Assembly (NCBI RefSeq): GCF_907163265.1
Contig: NZ_CAJQUM010000001.1
Span: 868,001 to 932,000 of the forward strand
DNA from: Georgfuchsia toluolica
Lineage (GTDB): Bacteria; Pseudomonadota; Gammaproteobacteria; Burkholderiales; Rhodocyclaceae
Direction of reading: 5' to 3'
Length of the DNA stretch: 64,000 nt
The notes below the pieces were generated by a model. The model saw nothing but the letters and a program-made list of their open reading frames with translations. It did no database searches and was not told where the DNA came from. The translations under genes and the position numbers were made by a program. This document shows, in pieces, positions 25,070 through 33,623 of the stretch (position 1 is the stretch's first letter; each line of letters starts with the position of its first letter).

Positions 25070-25091
25070 GTGTTTTATTCCGTCAATAAAA

Positions 25092-25970
25092 TCAGAGGGT
25101 GATTCCGGCGGCGCGCATCGCGCTACGCACACGTTCGTGATACTCCGGCGACAGCGGCGTCAGCGGCAGGCGAATACCGCCACCAATCCTGCCGAGTTGC
25201 TGTACCGCCCACTTCACCGGGATCGGATTGGCTTCGAGAAAAAGATCCTTGTGCAAACCCAGCAAGCGGGCATTGATCTCGCGCGCCCTGGCCAGATCGC
25301 CCGCCAGCGCAGCCGCAACCATTTGATGCATCAAGGCCGGTGCGACATTGGCCGTAACCGAAATCGTGCCCTGTCCGCCCAGCAGCAGCAACGCCAGGGT
25401 GGAGGCGTCGTCGCCGCTGTATACCGCGAACCCTTTGGGCGCCCGTTTGATGAGATCGGTGCCACGCTCGATATTGCCCGTTGCGTCCTTGACGCCGATG
25501 ATGCGCGGCACTGCGGCAAGGCGCAGCGCGGTATCGTTGGACATGTCCGCCACGGTACGGCCAGGCACATTGTAGAGAATCAGGGGCAGATCGATCGCTT
25601 CGGCGATGGCCTTGAAATGGCGGTAGAGCCCTTCCTGCGTCGGCTTGTTGTAATAGGGCACCACCGAAAGGTGCGCGTCGGCGCCTGCCGCACGCGCAAA
25701 CTCGCCCAGCTCGATGGCCTCGCGCGTCGAGTTGGCGCCGGTACCGGCAATCACCGGAATACGCCCGGCAACATGTTCGACCGTGGTCTTTATCACCTGG
25801 CAGTGTTCTTCGACATTCACGGTTGGCGATTCGCCGGTCGTGCCGACGACAACGATCGCGTCGGAGCCTTCGGCAATATGCCAATCAATCAGCTTGCGCA
25901 AACGCGGCAGATCGAGGCTGCCATCGTCCTGCATGGGTGTAACAAGGGCGGGAATGGAACCGGTAATCAT
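25092..25970 (-). CDS. dapA: 4-hydroxy-tetrahydrodipicolinate synthase
   Basis: A 292-residue TIM-barrel enzyme that condenses pyruvate with aspartate semialdehyde, the first committed step of lysine and diaminopimelate synthesis. Visible active-site residues are T44/T45 in V-V-G-T-T-G-E, Y133 in L-Y-N-V-P-G-R and the Schiff-base lysine K161 in G-V-K-D-A-T-G. The length is typical. It is first in a dapA-bamC operon and divergent from moxR. Together with hom at 52440, this window holds both branches leaving aspartate semialdehyde. Confidence 0.96.
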   Translation of the reverse strand: MITGSIPALVTPMQDDGSLDLPRLRKLIDWHIAEGSDAIVVVGTTGESPTVNVEEHCQVIKTTVEHVAGRIPVIAGTGANSTREAIELGEFARAAGADAHLSVVPYYNKPTQEGLYRHFKAIAEAIDLPLILYNVPGRTVADMSNDTALRLAAVPRIIGVKDATGNIERGTDLIKRAPKGFAVYSGDDASTLALLLLGGQGTISVTANVAPALMHQMVAAALAGDLARAREINARLLGLHKDLFLEANPIPVKWAVQQLGRIGGGIRLPLTPLSPEYHERVRSAMRAAGITL

Positions 25971-26095
25971 GAAAAGGCGATGGTGTCGAAAGACGTCTGG
26001 AAAACAATGATTCTAACTGATCCGGCCCCAGCGGGAAGGCAAGCGGGAAGATGACTTACAATCCATCGCAACCCCCTGCAAGGATTGTCTTCCAC

Positions 26096-27019
26096 ATGCC
26101 CACTCCGCAATCGGCCGCCAGTATCGATGCCGTTTTGAATGCCGCCGGCGCCATCATTCTCGGCAAGGATCGTGAAATTCGCATGGCATTGACCTGCCTG
26201 CTGGCGCGCGGCCATCTGTTGATCGAGGATGTCCCCGGCGTCGGCAAGACCATCCTCGCCCATCTGCTGGCCAGGTTACTTGGGCTCGTTTTTCAGCGTA
26301 TCCAGTTCACCAGCGACCTGCTGCCGGCCGACATCCTCGGCGTCTCGGTATTCGACCGCGACAGCGGCAGTTTCCGCTTTCATCCGGGCCCGATCTTTGC
26401 CGGCGTGATTCTGGCCGACGAAATCAACCGCGCCACGCCCAAAGCGCAAAGCGCGCTGCTGGAGGCCATGGAGGAACGCCAGGTCACGGCGGAAGGGGAG
26501 ACCCGGCCGTTGCCGCATCCCTTCTTCGTCATCGCCACGCAGAATCCGGCACACCAGATCGGCACCTTTCCTCTGCCCGAATCGCAACTCGACCGTTTCC
26601 TGATGCGCATTGCCCTCGGCTATCCGGATCGTGCCGCCGAGCGCGAACTTTTGTCGGGCGCGGACCGACGCGACATGGTCGCCGCGCTGGTGCCGCTGCT
26701 GTCGGCGGAATCCGTGCTCGACTTGCAGCAGCAGGCGATGCGCATTCACGCCTCACCGGCACTGATCGATTACGTGCAGGCGCTGGTCGAACACACGCGC
26801 CATGCGCCCGAATTCGCCGCCGGGCTTTCGCCGCGTGCCGCGCTCGGCCTGCTCGCCAGCGCGCGGGCCTGGGCCTTGATCGAGCAACGCGATCACGTGC
26901 TGCCGGAAGATTTGCAGGCCGTATTGCCCGCCGTCGCCGGCCATCGTTTGCGTCTTGCCAATGGCGGCGACACGACAGTTGCCATCCGGCAACTGATCGA
27001 GGCGGTTCCGATTCCTTAG
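26096..27019 (+). CDS. MoxR-family AAA+ ATPase
   Basis: A 307-residue cytoplasmic AAA+ protein. Walker A is G-V-G-K-T (48-52), Walker B I-L-A-D-E-I-N-R (D108/E109), with sensor 1 in I-A-T-Q-N-P and the MoxR-typical P-L-P-E-S-Q-L-D-R-F block. MoxR ATPases act as chaperones for partner proteins, often with DUF58/VWA proteins. Here it begins the operon moxR-DUF58-tgpA. I chose ATG at 26096 after AAGGA; an upstream ATG (26051) lacks a ribosome site. A copy of the dispersed repeat separates it from the next gene. Confidence 0.93.
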   Translation: MPTPQSAASIDAVLNAAGAIILGKDREIRMALTCLLARGHLLIEDVPGVGKTILAHLLARLLGLVFQRIQFTSDLLPADILGVSVFDRDSGSFRFHPGPIFAGVILADEINRATPKAQSALLEAMEERQVTAEGETRPLPHPFFVIATQNPAHQIGTFPLPESQLDRFLMRIALGYPDRAAERELLSGADRRDMVAALVPLLSAESVLDLQQQAMRIHASPALIDYVQALVEHTRHAPEFAAGLSPRAALGLLASARAWALIEQRDHVLPEDLQAVLPAVAGHRLRLANGGDTTVAIRQLIEAVPIP

Positions 27020-27276
27020 CGCTCATGCAAAGATTGTTGCACCACTGATGATTAAAATCGCAAAGACAAATTGAACGCCCCCCACCCCCATCCTGCTCCA
27101 GGGCTCGCTTTGCACGGCTCGCCCGTCTCGGCGGCACAAAGCGATGCTTTGCGAATTCCCGCCTCAACCCCCAGGGCGGGGCTACTCATTAGCTCGCTGC
27201 GCCCGATTTACACGAGACGTAGTGTTTTCCGCCCGCATCTGATTTTCGCGGTTCCGCCGCTTGCCTGTTTTTCACG
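27018..27276 (+). repeat. Dispersed intergenic repeat, copy B
   Basis: About 259 bases between moxR and the DUF58 gene. It carries AGCGCTCAT, CAAATTGAACGCCCCCCA, a slightly altered hairpin (CAAAGC-GAT-GCTTTG, 27136-27150), a GGGCGGGGC block and a diverged GCTCGCTGCGC segment, and ends in TTTTTCACG 15 bases before the next start codon. It is the most diverged long copy, with an extra 5' segment and G/A changes, yet keeps one open frame (27071-27280). Confidence 0.82.
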
Positions 27277-27291
27277 TTAAAGCGTCGAGCC

Positions 27292-28272
27292 ATGCAACTC
27301 ACGGCGCGGCTACAGCAGAAATTCTACGAATGGGCTTTGCGCGGACCCGCGCCCGAGCCTTCGCCCGTCATCCTCAATCAGCGCCGCGTCTATGTGCTGC
27401 CGACGCGCGCCGGCATCGGTTATGCCATATCGCTTGCCGTCATGCTGGTCGGGTCGATGAACTACAGCCTGAGCCTGGGCTATGTGCTGACCTTCCTGCT
27501 TGGCGGTCTCGGCGTTTCGGCGATCCTCAACACCTTTCGCAACCTCGCCTTCCTGCGCATCGCGCCGGGGCACAGCACGCCGGTATTCGCGGGCGAGGCA
27601 GCGCACTTCGGCCTCGTGCTGCACAACGCGCGCAAGGCGGAACGCCCGGCCCTGCGCATGCGCGCGGGAGACAAAAATGAGGGCGAACTGATCGATCTGG
27701 ATTTGCCCGCCACCGATCGCATCGAGGCTCTGTTGCCGGTCAAGACCACCCAGCGCGGGTGGATGCCGCTGCCGCGAGTGATGATTGAAACGCGCTATCC
27801 GCTCGGCCTGATCCGCGCCTGGGCCTACGTGCAACCCGGGCAGTTTTGCCTGGTCTATCCGCGCCCTGCCCTCGATGCGCCGCCATTGCCGGTGGGTAGC
27901 AGCGATCAGCACGATAGCCAAAGCAAACAGCGGCAGGAGCGCGGCAACGACGATTTCGCCGGCCTGCGCGACCACCAAGCCAGCGATTCACCGCGCCATG
28001 TGGCGTGGAAGGCGGTGGCGCGCCAGCATAATGACGAACTGCTGACCAAGCTGTTCAGTGGCGAGAATGCGCAATCGCTCTGGCTCGACTGGGACCAATT
28101 GCCGCCGGGGCTCGATGTCGAAAGTCGCCTCTCGATCATGGCGCGCTGGGTCTGCGACGCCAACGGCGCTGGCCTCACCTGGGGTCTGCGCCTGCCTGGA
28201 AATACGCTGGCGCCGGGTTCAGGTGAAGCGCATCGGCATACCTGTCTGCAGGCCCTGGCGCTGTATGGTTAA
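27292..28272 (+). CDS. DUF58 domain membrane protein
   Basis: A 326-residue protein with two adjacent membrane helices near the N-terminus (about 40-62 and 65-85) and a cytoplasmic or periplasmic domain carrying R-Y-P-L-G-L-I-R-A-W (about 165) and D-F-A-G-L-R-D-H-Q-A-S-D-S-P-R-H-V-A-W-K (about 225-245), the core DUF58 signature. DUF58 proteins are found with MoxR ATPases and transglutaminase-like TgpA proteins, as here. The complex has roles in envelope stress in other bacteria, but its exact job is unknown. It is followed directly by repeat copy C, which starts at its stop codon. Confidence 0.9.
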   Translation: MQLTARLQQKFYEWALRGPAPEPSPVILNQRRVYVLPTRAGIGYAISLAVMLVGSMNYSLSLGYVLTFLLGGLGVSAILNTFRNLAFLRIAPGHSTPVFAGEAAHFGLVLHNARKAERPALRMRAGDKNEGELIDLDLPATDRIEALLPVKTTQRGWMPLPRVMIETRYPLGLIRAWAYVQPGQFCLVYPRPALDAPPLPVGSSDQHDSQSKQRQERGNDDFAGLRDHQASDSPRHVAWKAVARQHNDELLTKLFSGENAQSLWLDWDQLPPGLDVESRLSIMARWVCDANGAGLTWGLRLPGNTLAPGSGEAHRHTCLQALALYG

Positions 28273-28492
28273 CGCGCATGGTGGCCAGCGCCGTCCTCGA
28301 TGATGAAAATGCGCAAAGGCAAATTGAACGCCCCCCACCCCCATCCTGCTCCAGGGCTCGCCCTGCATGGCTCACCCGTCTCGGCGGCGCAAAGCGATGC
28401 TTTGCGAAACCCCGCCTCAACCCCCGGGGCGGGGCTACTGAGCGGCTCGCTGCGCTCGATATCACAAGACGTTCCGTCGCCACTTTTTCACG
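28271..28492 (+). repeat. Dispersed intergenic repeat, copy C
   Basis: About 222 bases with the complete landmark set: AACGCGCATGGTGGCCAGCG, CAAATTGAACGCCCCCCA, hairpin GCAAAGC-GAT-GCTTTGC (28389-28405), the GC-rich block, GCGGCTCGCTGCGCTCGAT and terminal TTTTTCACG. It is almost identical to copy A across the core. Its open frame runs without a stop into the tgpA coding sequence, so the repeat may supply the N-terminus of that protein. Confidence 0.85.
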
Positions 28493-30438
28493 CCAAAAGG
28501 CTGTCGCCACCGCTCGTCCAATTGCATGTGCTGTGGCTGTGCGCCGCCGCCTTTGGCGCTTTCGTCCCGCTCACGCCCTGGCTGCCCTGGTGGCTCTCGG
28601 CGCTCTCGGCCCTGGTACTGGTCTGGCGCGGCTTCCTGTTGTGGCGCCGGATCAAATTGCCACCGGCCTGGGTTATCAATCTCCTCGCCGTGTTCGGCGC
28701 GGCCGGGGTCAGCGCGCATTACCACACGCTGCTCGGCAAGGATGCGGGAGTCGCATTGCTGGCGCTGTTCCTCGCCCTGAAGCTATTCGAAACAAAAACC
28801 GCGCGCGACGCCTATGCCGTGGTGTTCCTCGGTTACTTCCTCGTCCTCTCGCAATTCTTCTACAACCAGAGCATTCCGGCCGCACTGGCGGCGGTCGCCA
28901 CCGTCCTGGTACTGACGGCGACATTGGTGGTACTCAATCGAGCGCAGACAAAACCCGCCGCGGCGCTGCGCGTTTCCGCCATCATGATGGCGCAAGCGCT
29001 GCCCTTCATGCTGGTGCTGTTCGTGCTGTTCCCGCGCATCGCGGGCCCCTTGTGGGGCGTGCCACAGGATAGCGGCCGCTCCACCAGCGGCTTGTCGGAC
29101 AGCATGACCCTAGGCTCGATCAGTCAACTATCGCTGTCGGATGCGATTGCATTTCGCGCCCGCTTCAACAACGGCATGCCGCCGCGCGATGCGTTCTACT
29201 GGCGCGGTCCGGTGCTGACCGAATTCGACGGCCACACCTGGCGCATCGCCCGTCCCTCGATCGGTACCGCGCTGCCCTACGCCACCAAAGGCAGCGCATT
29301 TTCCTATGAGGTGACGCTCGAACCGCACCAGCAGTCCTGGCTGTTCGCGCTGGAACTGCCCGGCAATCTGCCCGCCGGCAGCGTAATCGGCAGCGATTAC
29401 GAATTGTTCGCCCGGAGACCGGTACGAGAGCGCATGCGCTATGCCGTCATCTCCTACCCTGGCACGCGCGGCGGCAGCGACGAATCAAGCCGTGTATTGA
29501 GCGCGGCGCTGGCCTTGCCCAGGGAGGCGAATCCGAGAGCCAGGGCGCTCGGCGCGGAACTGCGCGCCGGGCACAACAATGCGCCGGCTATTGCGGCTGC
29601 AATGCTGGTGCGCTATCGCAACGAGCCCTTCACCTATACGCTGGCGCCGCCGCCCCTGGGTCGCAATGACATCGACGATTTCCTGTTTTCGACGCGACGC
29701 GGCTTCTGCGAGCACTTCGCCGCCAGTTTCGTTTTCGTGATGCGCGCTGCCGGCGTTCCGGCGCGCCTCGTCACCGGCTATCAGGGCGGCGAGATCAACC
29801 CCGTCGACGGCTATCTTGAAGTGCGCCAGCTCGATGCGCATGCCTGGGCCGAGGTATGGATTCGCGGCGAGGGCTGGCGCCGCATCGACCCCACCGCAGC
29901 GATCGCGCCCGACCGCGTCGAGCAGAACCTCGCCGCCGCCCTGCCGGCCGGCGACCCGTTGCCCATGCTGATGCGCGGCGACCATCCCTGGCTGCGCGCG
30001 GCGCGTTACCGCCTCGACGCCATGGTCAACGGCTGGAACCAGTGGGTGCTGGGCTATGACGCCAGGCGCCAGCGCGACCTGCTGCAATCTCTCGGCATGC
30101 GCTCGCCCGACTGGCAAGCCATGGGCGCATTGCTCATGATCTGCAGCGGCCTGCTGATGCTCGGCCTCACCGCATGGTCGCTGCGCCATTGGCAGCGCGC
30201 CGACCCGGTGCAGCGCCAGTGGCGGCGCTTTCAGCGCAAGCTGGCGCGGCGCGGCATCGAATCGCGGTCGTGGGAAGGACCGCAGGATTATGCGAAAAGG
30301 GTTACTTCCGCGCTCCCTCACCATGCAAATGAAATCGGCGCAATCGAAGCCCTCTATGAAACCCTGCGTTATCGCGCCGATCAACCGGCGGATGCGCTGC
30401 GAAAATTCAAAGAATTGATTGCCGGCTTCACTCCATGA
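28300..30438 (+). CDS. TgpA-like transglutaminase-domain membrane protein
   Basis: The body of the protein has a DUF3488/TgpA N-terminal region with about six membrane helices (roughly residues 70-250) and a periplasmic transglutaminase core with the Cys in R-G-F-C-E-H-F-A, His in D-A-H-A-W-A-E-V-W and Asp in R-I-D-P-T. A C-terminal helix (about 610-635) and DUF4129-like tail follow. TgpA proteins are periplasmic transglutaminase-like enzymes with an unknown substrate. Odd point: the only in-frame ATGs before the helices (28300, 28303, 28309) lie inside repeat copy C, so either about 65 repeat-encoded residues are translated or a non-ATG start near 28500-28530 is used. A decayed copy of its 3' end occurs at 32244-32340. 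Confidence 0.88.
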   Translation: MMKMRKGKLNAPHPHPAPGLALHGSPVSAAQSDALRNPASTPGAGLLSGSLRSISQDVPSPLFHAKRLSPPLVQLHVLWLCAAAFGAFVPLTPWLPWWLSALSALVLVWRGFLLWRRIKLPPAWVINLLAVFGAAGVSAHYHTLLGKDAGVALLALFLALKLFETKTARDAYAVVFLGYFLVLSQFFYNQSIPAALAAVATVLVLTATLVVLNRAQTKPAAALRVSAIMMAQALPFMLVLFVLFPRIAGPLWGVPQDSGRSTSGLSDSMTLGSISQLSLSDAIAFRARFNNGMPPRDAFYWRGPVLTEFDGHTWRIARPSIGTALPYATKGSAFSYEVTLEPHQQSWLFALELPGNLPAGSVIGSDYELFARRPVRERMRYAVISYPGTRGGSDESSRVLSAALALPREANPRARALGAELRAGHNNAPAIAAAMLVRYRNEPFTYTLAPPPLGRNDIDDFLFSTRRGFCEHFAASFVFVMRAAGVPARLVTGYQGGEINPVDGYLEVRQLDAHAWAEVWIRGEGWRRIDPTAAIAPDRVEQNLAAALPAGDPLPMLMRGDHPWLRAARYRLDAMVNGWNQWVLGYDARRQRDLLQSLGMRSPDWQAMGALLMICSGLLMLGLTAWSLRHWQRADPVQRQWRRFQRKLARRGIESRSWEGPQDYAKRVTSALPHHANEIGAIEALYETLRYRADQPADALRKFKELIAGFTP

Positions 30439-30491
30439 ATCCGACAATCGCAGACCCGGCACCATGACCTGGAGCTCCGGCTGATTGCCGC

Positions 30492-31847
30492 TTACTGCTG
30501 GCCCAGCACCTCAAGCATGGCATCGACATCGACGACCTTGTCGCGAGGTGCGCCGCGTCTTTCGCCGCGGACCACTTCCACTTCGTCCAGTTTTTTCCAG
30601 TCATCGAATGAAATCACCTGTACGCCGCGGTCTCGCAGCAAGGAGAGGATCGCATCCGGGGCTGGCAGCTCCCTCGCGTCAACTCCGACACTGTCCGTCT
30701 TCATGTGCTCCACGACACGGGCGGAAGCGCCCTTGTGCGAACCGATGAGTCCCTGTGCACCGGTGCGCGCCCAGCCGACAACGTATTCATTGGCAATCAC
30801 GGCGCGGCTGACGGGGTCGACCACCCGACCGTCCTGATTGGCGATGACACGCGCTTTCGCATCGAAGGGCACACCGGCGATCGGCTCGGCGGCATAGCCG
30901 ACTGACGGCAGAACCATGTCGACCTCGAGGATTTCCGTTTCACCCGTACCGCGCGCGGCGACCGTGCCATCCGGCCGCGTCTCCAGCCTGTTCTTCTCCA
31001 GCCTGATGCCAGCCACCTTGCCCGCGGCATTGACGATGATTTCTGTTGGCGAGACCAGAAAGCGCAAATGAACCTTTTTCGTCTTCGTCGCCGGGCGCTG
31101 CCCGGCGTACGACTGGAGGACTTCCAGATTCTTTTCCGTCTGCTGGTCATCCGCAAATTCCGCTGAATCCAAACTCGCCAGTTCACGCGGATCGAGGATT
31201 GGATCCACGTCTTCCATCTCGCCCAGTTCCTTGATCTCCGGCGGTGTAAATGCGGCCTGTGCCGGTCCGCGCCTACCCAGCAGGAATACCTCGCGTACCC
31301 GGCTCCCGCGCAACGCTTCCAGCGCGTGCGCGGCAATGTCGGTCTTTTCGAGTTCAGCCGGAGTGCGCAGCAGCATCCGCGCCGCATCGAGCGCGACATT
31401 GCCGTTGCCCACCACTGCAACCCTCGTTGCGGACAGGTCAATTTTCGCCTGCCGGTAGTCGGGATGGCCGTTGTACCAGCCGACGAATACAGTGGCCGGT
31501 GTGCAGCCCGTCACGCCTTCACCCGGAATGCCGAGACGGCGATCGGCCTCATTGCCAACCGCATAAACGATCTGATGATAATGCTGGCGCAAATCCTCGA
31601 CCGTCAGGTCGCGTCCGAGACATACGTTGCCCAAAAACCTGAATGTCGGGCGCGCGGCCGTCCTGTCGAAAACGCGGGTGACCGCCTTGATGTTCTGGTG
31701 GTCCGGCGCAACGCCGGCCCGCACCAGCCCGAATGGCGTCGGCAGGCGATCGAACACATCGACATGAACGACGGTATCAGTACGCTTCAACAGGGCCTCT
31801 GCGGCATAAAAGCCGGCCGGCCCCGACCCGATGATTGCAACACGCAT
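30492..31847 (-). CDS. FprA-like ferredoxin/adrenodoxin--NADP+ reductase
   Basis: A 451-residue flavoprotein of the adrenodoxin reductase/FprA type. The FAD-binding G-S-G-P-A-G lies at 7-12, followed by P-T-P-F-G-L-V-R-x-G-V-A-P-D-H. An NADP-binding V-V-G-N-G-N-V-A-L-D segment is at about 150. A C-terminal FAD contact reads V-G-W-A-R-T-G-A-Q-G-L-I-G. The enzyme would move electrons between NADPH and a ferredoxin or similar protein. AAGGAG lies upstream of the ATG. It sits alone on the minus strand between tgpA and mltB, genes that are elsewhere often adjacent, and is flanked by two copies of the tgpA 3' end. Confidence 0.9.
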   Translation of the reverse strand: MRVAIIGSGPAGFYAAEALLKRTDTVVHVDVFDRLPTPFGLVRAGVAPDHQNIKAVTRVFDRTAARPTFRFLGNVCLGRDLTVEDLRQHYHQIVYAVGNEADRRLGIPGEGVTGCTPATVFVGWYNGHPDYRQAKIDLSATRVAVVGNGNVALDAARMLLRTPAELEKTDIAAHALEALRGSRVREVFLLGRRGPAQAAFTPPEIKELGEMEDVDPILDPRELASLDSAEFADDQQTEKNLEVLQSYAGQRPATKTKKVHLRFLVSPTEIIVNAAGKVAGIRLEKNRLETRPDGTVAARGTGETEILEVDMVLPSVGYAAEPIAGVPFDAKARVIANQDGRVVDPVSRAVIANEYVVGWARTGAQGLIGSHKGASARVVEHMKTDSVGVDARELPAPDAILSLLRDRGVQVISFDDWKKLDEVEVVRGERRGAPRDKVVDVDAMLEVLGQQ

Positions 31848-31929
31848 CAGTAACTCCTTAATCCGGCCGAGCCGGAACCAAACAGGTGTGACTTCGCTTG
31901 AGAGCCAGGTCTCCCGGCCGGGAAAGCCG

Positions 31930-32097
31930 CATAAAGACCCGCCCCCTCCCACCCTCCCCCTCGCGGGGGAGGTGACTGATTTGCTCGCTGCGCTCGAAAT
32001 TCTTCGCCAATTTTTGTCAAGACTTCGATAGTAAGAGACTAACGCGCATGTTCGCCAGTTCTCCCCTTGGGCATGACTGGCTCGCTACGCTTGATTA
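31930..32097 (+). repeat. Fragments related to the dispersed repeat
   Basis: Two shortened relatives lie in the 490-base gap between the reductase and mltB. At 31938-32000 a CCCCCTCGCGGGGGAGG hairpin is followed by GCTCGCTGCGCTCGAA. At 32040-32095 AACGCGCATGTTCGCCAG joins almost directly to GACTGGCTCGCTACGCTTGAT. They keep the ends of the repeat but lack most of the core, like internally deleted copies. No gene is visible in this gap apart from the tgpA 3' remnant. Confidence 0.55.
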
Positions 32098-32243
32098 AAA
32101 CAACGATTTTGTTGGACTGGGTTTATTGAAATGGATGCGGATTTTATCCTGTCGTCCTCACCCCCTGAGCGCAGGGGGTAATGCCGCCTAATGTGCTGTG
32201 AGTGGACTTTTCCCCACAACTGGGCGGCGTGGAAGATCAGCGA

Positions 32244-32340
32244 AATCGAAGCACTCCATGAAACCCTGCCCTATCGTACCGATCAAGCAGCAGATACGCT
32301 GCGAAAATAAAAGGGACTTGTTGTCGGCTTTGTGCCATGA
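32244..32340 (+). pseudogene. Decayed duplicate of the tgpA 3' end
   Basis: This 97-base stretch aligns without gaps to the last 97 bases of tgpA (30342-30438); by hand count about 75 positions match. It encodes I-E-A-L-H-E-T-L-P-Y-R-T-D-Q before a stop created where tgpA has Phe. It ends at the ATGA that also provides the mltB start codon, showing that a tgpA gene once overlapped mltB directly. Confidence 0.78.
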
Positions 32341-33317
32341 GACTCCTGCTCTGCCTATTGCTGTTGCTGCCCGCGCTGGCCAGTGCCGATCCGGCCTCCT
32401 ATGCCGAGCGCGAAGACGTGCGCGCCTTCGTCGCCGAAATGCACGAGCGCAATGGCTTCGACAACGATGAATTGCTGCATCTGTTCGCCCAGGCGCAATC
32501 GCTGCCGGTCGTCATCAAGGAAATTCAGCCGCCTGCCGAGCCTGGCATCCGTTCCTGGCAGCTCTATCGCTCGCGCTTTGTCGAGCCGCGCCGCATCCGC
32601 GCCGGAGCGAAGTTCTGGCAGGCCAATAAAGCCAGCCTGGCGAGGGCCGAAGCGCAGTATGGCGTGCCGCGCGAAATCATCGTCGGCATCCTCGGCGTGG
32701 AAACGATCTATGGCAAGCACAACGGGCACTTTCAGACTTTCTCGGCACTGGCGACACTGGCCTTCGACTATCCGCCGCGCGCCGCGCTGTTCCGCGGCGA
32801 ACTGGAAGCCTTGCTGCTGCTGGCGCGCGAAGAGAAGCGCGCCGTGCTCGATTACCGCGGTTCCTATGCCGGCGCCATCGGCATGCCGCAATTCCTGCCC
32901 AGCAGCATACGACAATGGGCGGTCGATTTCGATGGCGACGGCAGCATTGACCTCTCCAGCCCCGCCGATGCCATCGGCAGCGTGGCGCGTTTCCTCGCCG
33001 AACACGGGTGGGAAAAGGGCGGGCTGATCCTGACGCCGGCCAAGGCGGATGGCTCGCGCATCGGCGAACTGCTCGCCGAAGGCATCAAGCCGCAACGCAC
33101 ACCGGAGCAACTCGCAGCGTTTGGCGTCACCGCAAACGATGCCCCACCCTGCCCCGCCGCGCTGATCGACTACGTTACGCCAGAGGTACCGACCAGTTAT
33201 CGCCTCGGTTACAACAACTTTTATGTCATCACGCGCTACAACAGGAGCACCTTTTACGCGACCGCGGTGTATGAATTGGCCGAGACAGTCAAGGCGCATT
33301 TAACCCCACGACCTTAG
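32337..33317 (+). CDS. mltB: Lytic murein transglycosylase B
   Basis: A 326-residue enzyme that cleaves the beta-1,4 bond between N-acetylmuramic acid and N-acetylglucosamine with anhydro-ring formation. It has a cleavable signal peptide (about 1-17, ending A-S-A-D) rather than a lipobox. The catalytic Glu is E122 in G-I-L-G-V-E-T-I-Y-G, and G-A-I-G-M-P-Q-F-L-P-S-S and D-F-D-G-D-G are family markers. The C-terminal N-F-Y-V-I-T-R-Y-N-R-S matches the family. Its start overlaps the stop position of the vanished tgpA copy. Confidence 0.94.
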   Translation: MRLLLCLLLLLPALASADPASYAEREDVRAFVAEMHERNGFDNDELLHLFAQAQSLPVVIKEIQPPAEPGIRSWQLYRSRFVEPRRIRAGAKFWQANKASLARAEAQYGVPREIIVGILGVETIYGKHNGHFQTFSALATLAFDYPPRAALFRGELEALLLLAREEKRAVLDYRGSYAGAIGMPQFLPSSIRQWAVDFDGDGSIDLSSPADAIGSVARFLAEHGWEKGGLILTPAKADGSRIGELLAEGIKPQRTPEQLAAFGVTANDAPPCPAALIDYVTPEVPTSYRLGYNNFYVITRYNRSTFYATAVYELAETVKAHLTPRP

Positions 33318-33407
33318 TGGAATAGGATAAGTAATGGCAGGCAGCCGTACTACCCCTTCTTGCATTCGCTTATATAACCAATCTACCATTCGTCATGGTT
33401 TTGTGAT

Positions 33408-33623
33408 TCATACTCCCCCGTATAACCTCTCAGGGTCCTCAGCCTTGAATTTCTTCTTCGATTCCATGCTGAAATAATCAAAATCTAATCCGTCATCGTT
33501 GCAGTAGTGCCGAAAGTCGGTAAGTAGATCTATCAGGGAAGCATTTGGATCGTTAACCAGCAAGCTCGCGTAGTAGATTAGGGTGCGCTCAGCGCGGATG
33601 GCGTAGATTTCACGTTTGGTCAT
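33408..33623 (-). CDS. Small conserved-looking hypothetical protein
   Basis: A 71-residue soluble protein with AAGGAG eight bases before its ATG and normal-looking composition (R-A-E-R-T-L-I-Y-Y-A-S-L-L-V, then F-R-H-Y-C-N-D-D-G-L-D-F-D). The sequence suggests a small helical domain. I recognise no named family. It is isolated between mltB (convergent) and a 650-base stretch without a confident gene. Function unknown. Confidence 0.6.
   Translation of the reverse strand: MTKREIYAIRAERTLIYYASLLVNDPNASLIDLLTDFRHYCNDDGLDFDYFSMESKKKFKAEDPERLYGGV

Noticed and set aside
22743-28492. Insertion sequence as explanation for the dispersed repeat
   Set aside because: Copies are too short for a transposase, show no target-site duplications, and all have the same orientation relative to the next gene.
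28278-29072. 264-residue alternative frame over the tgpA start
   Set aside because: Arg/Ala-rich shadow of the real frame, which shows membrane helices and transglutaminase motifs.
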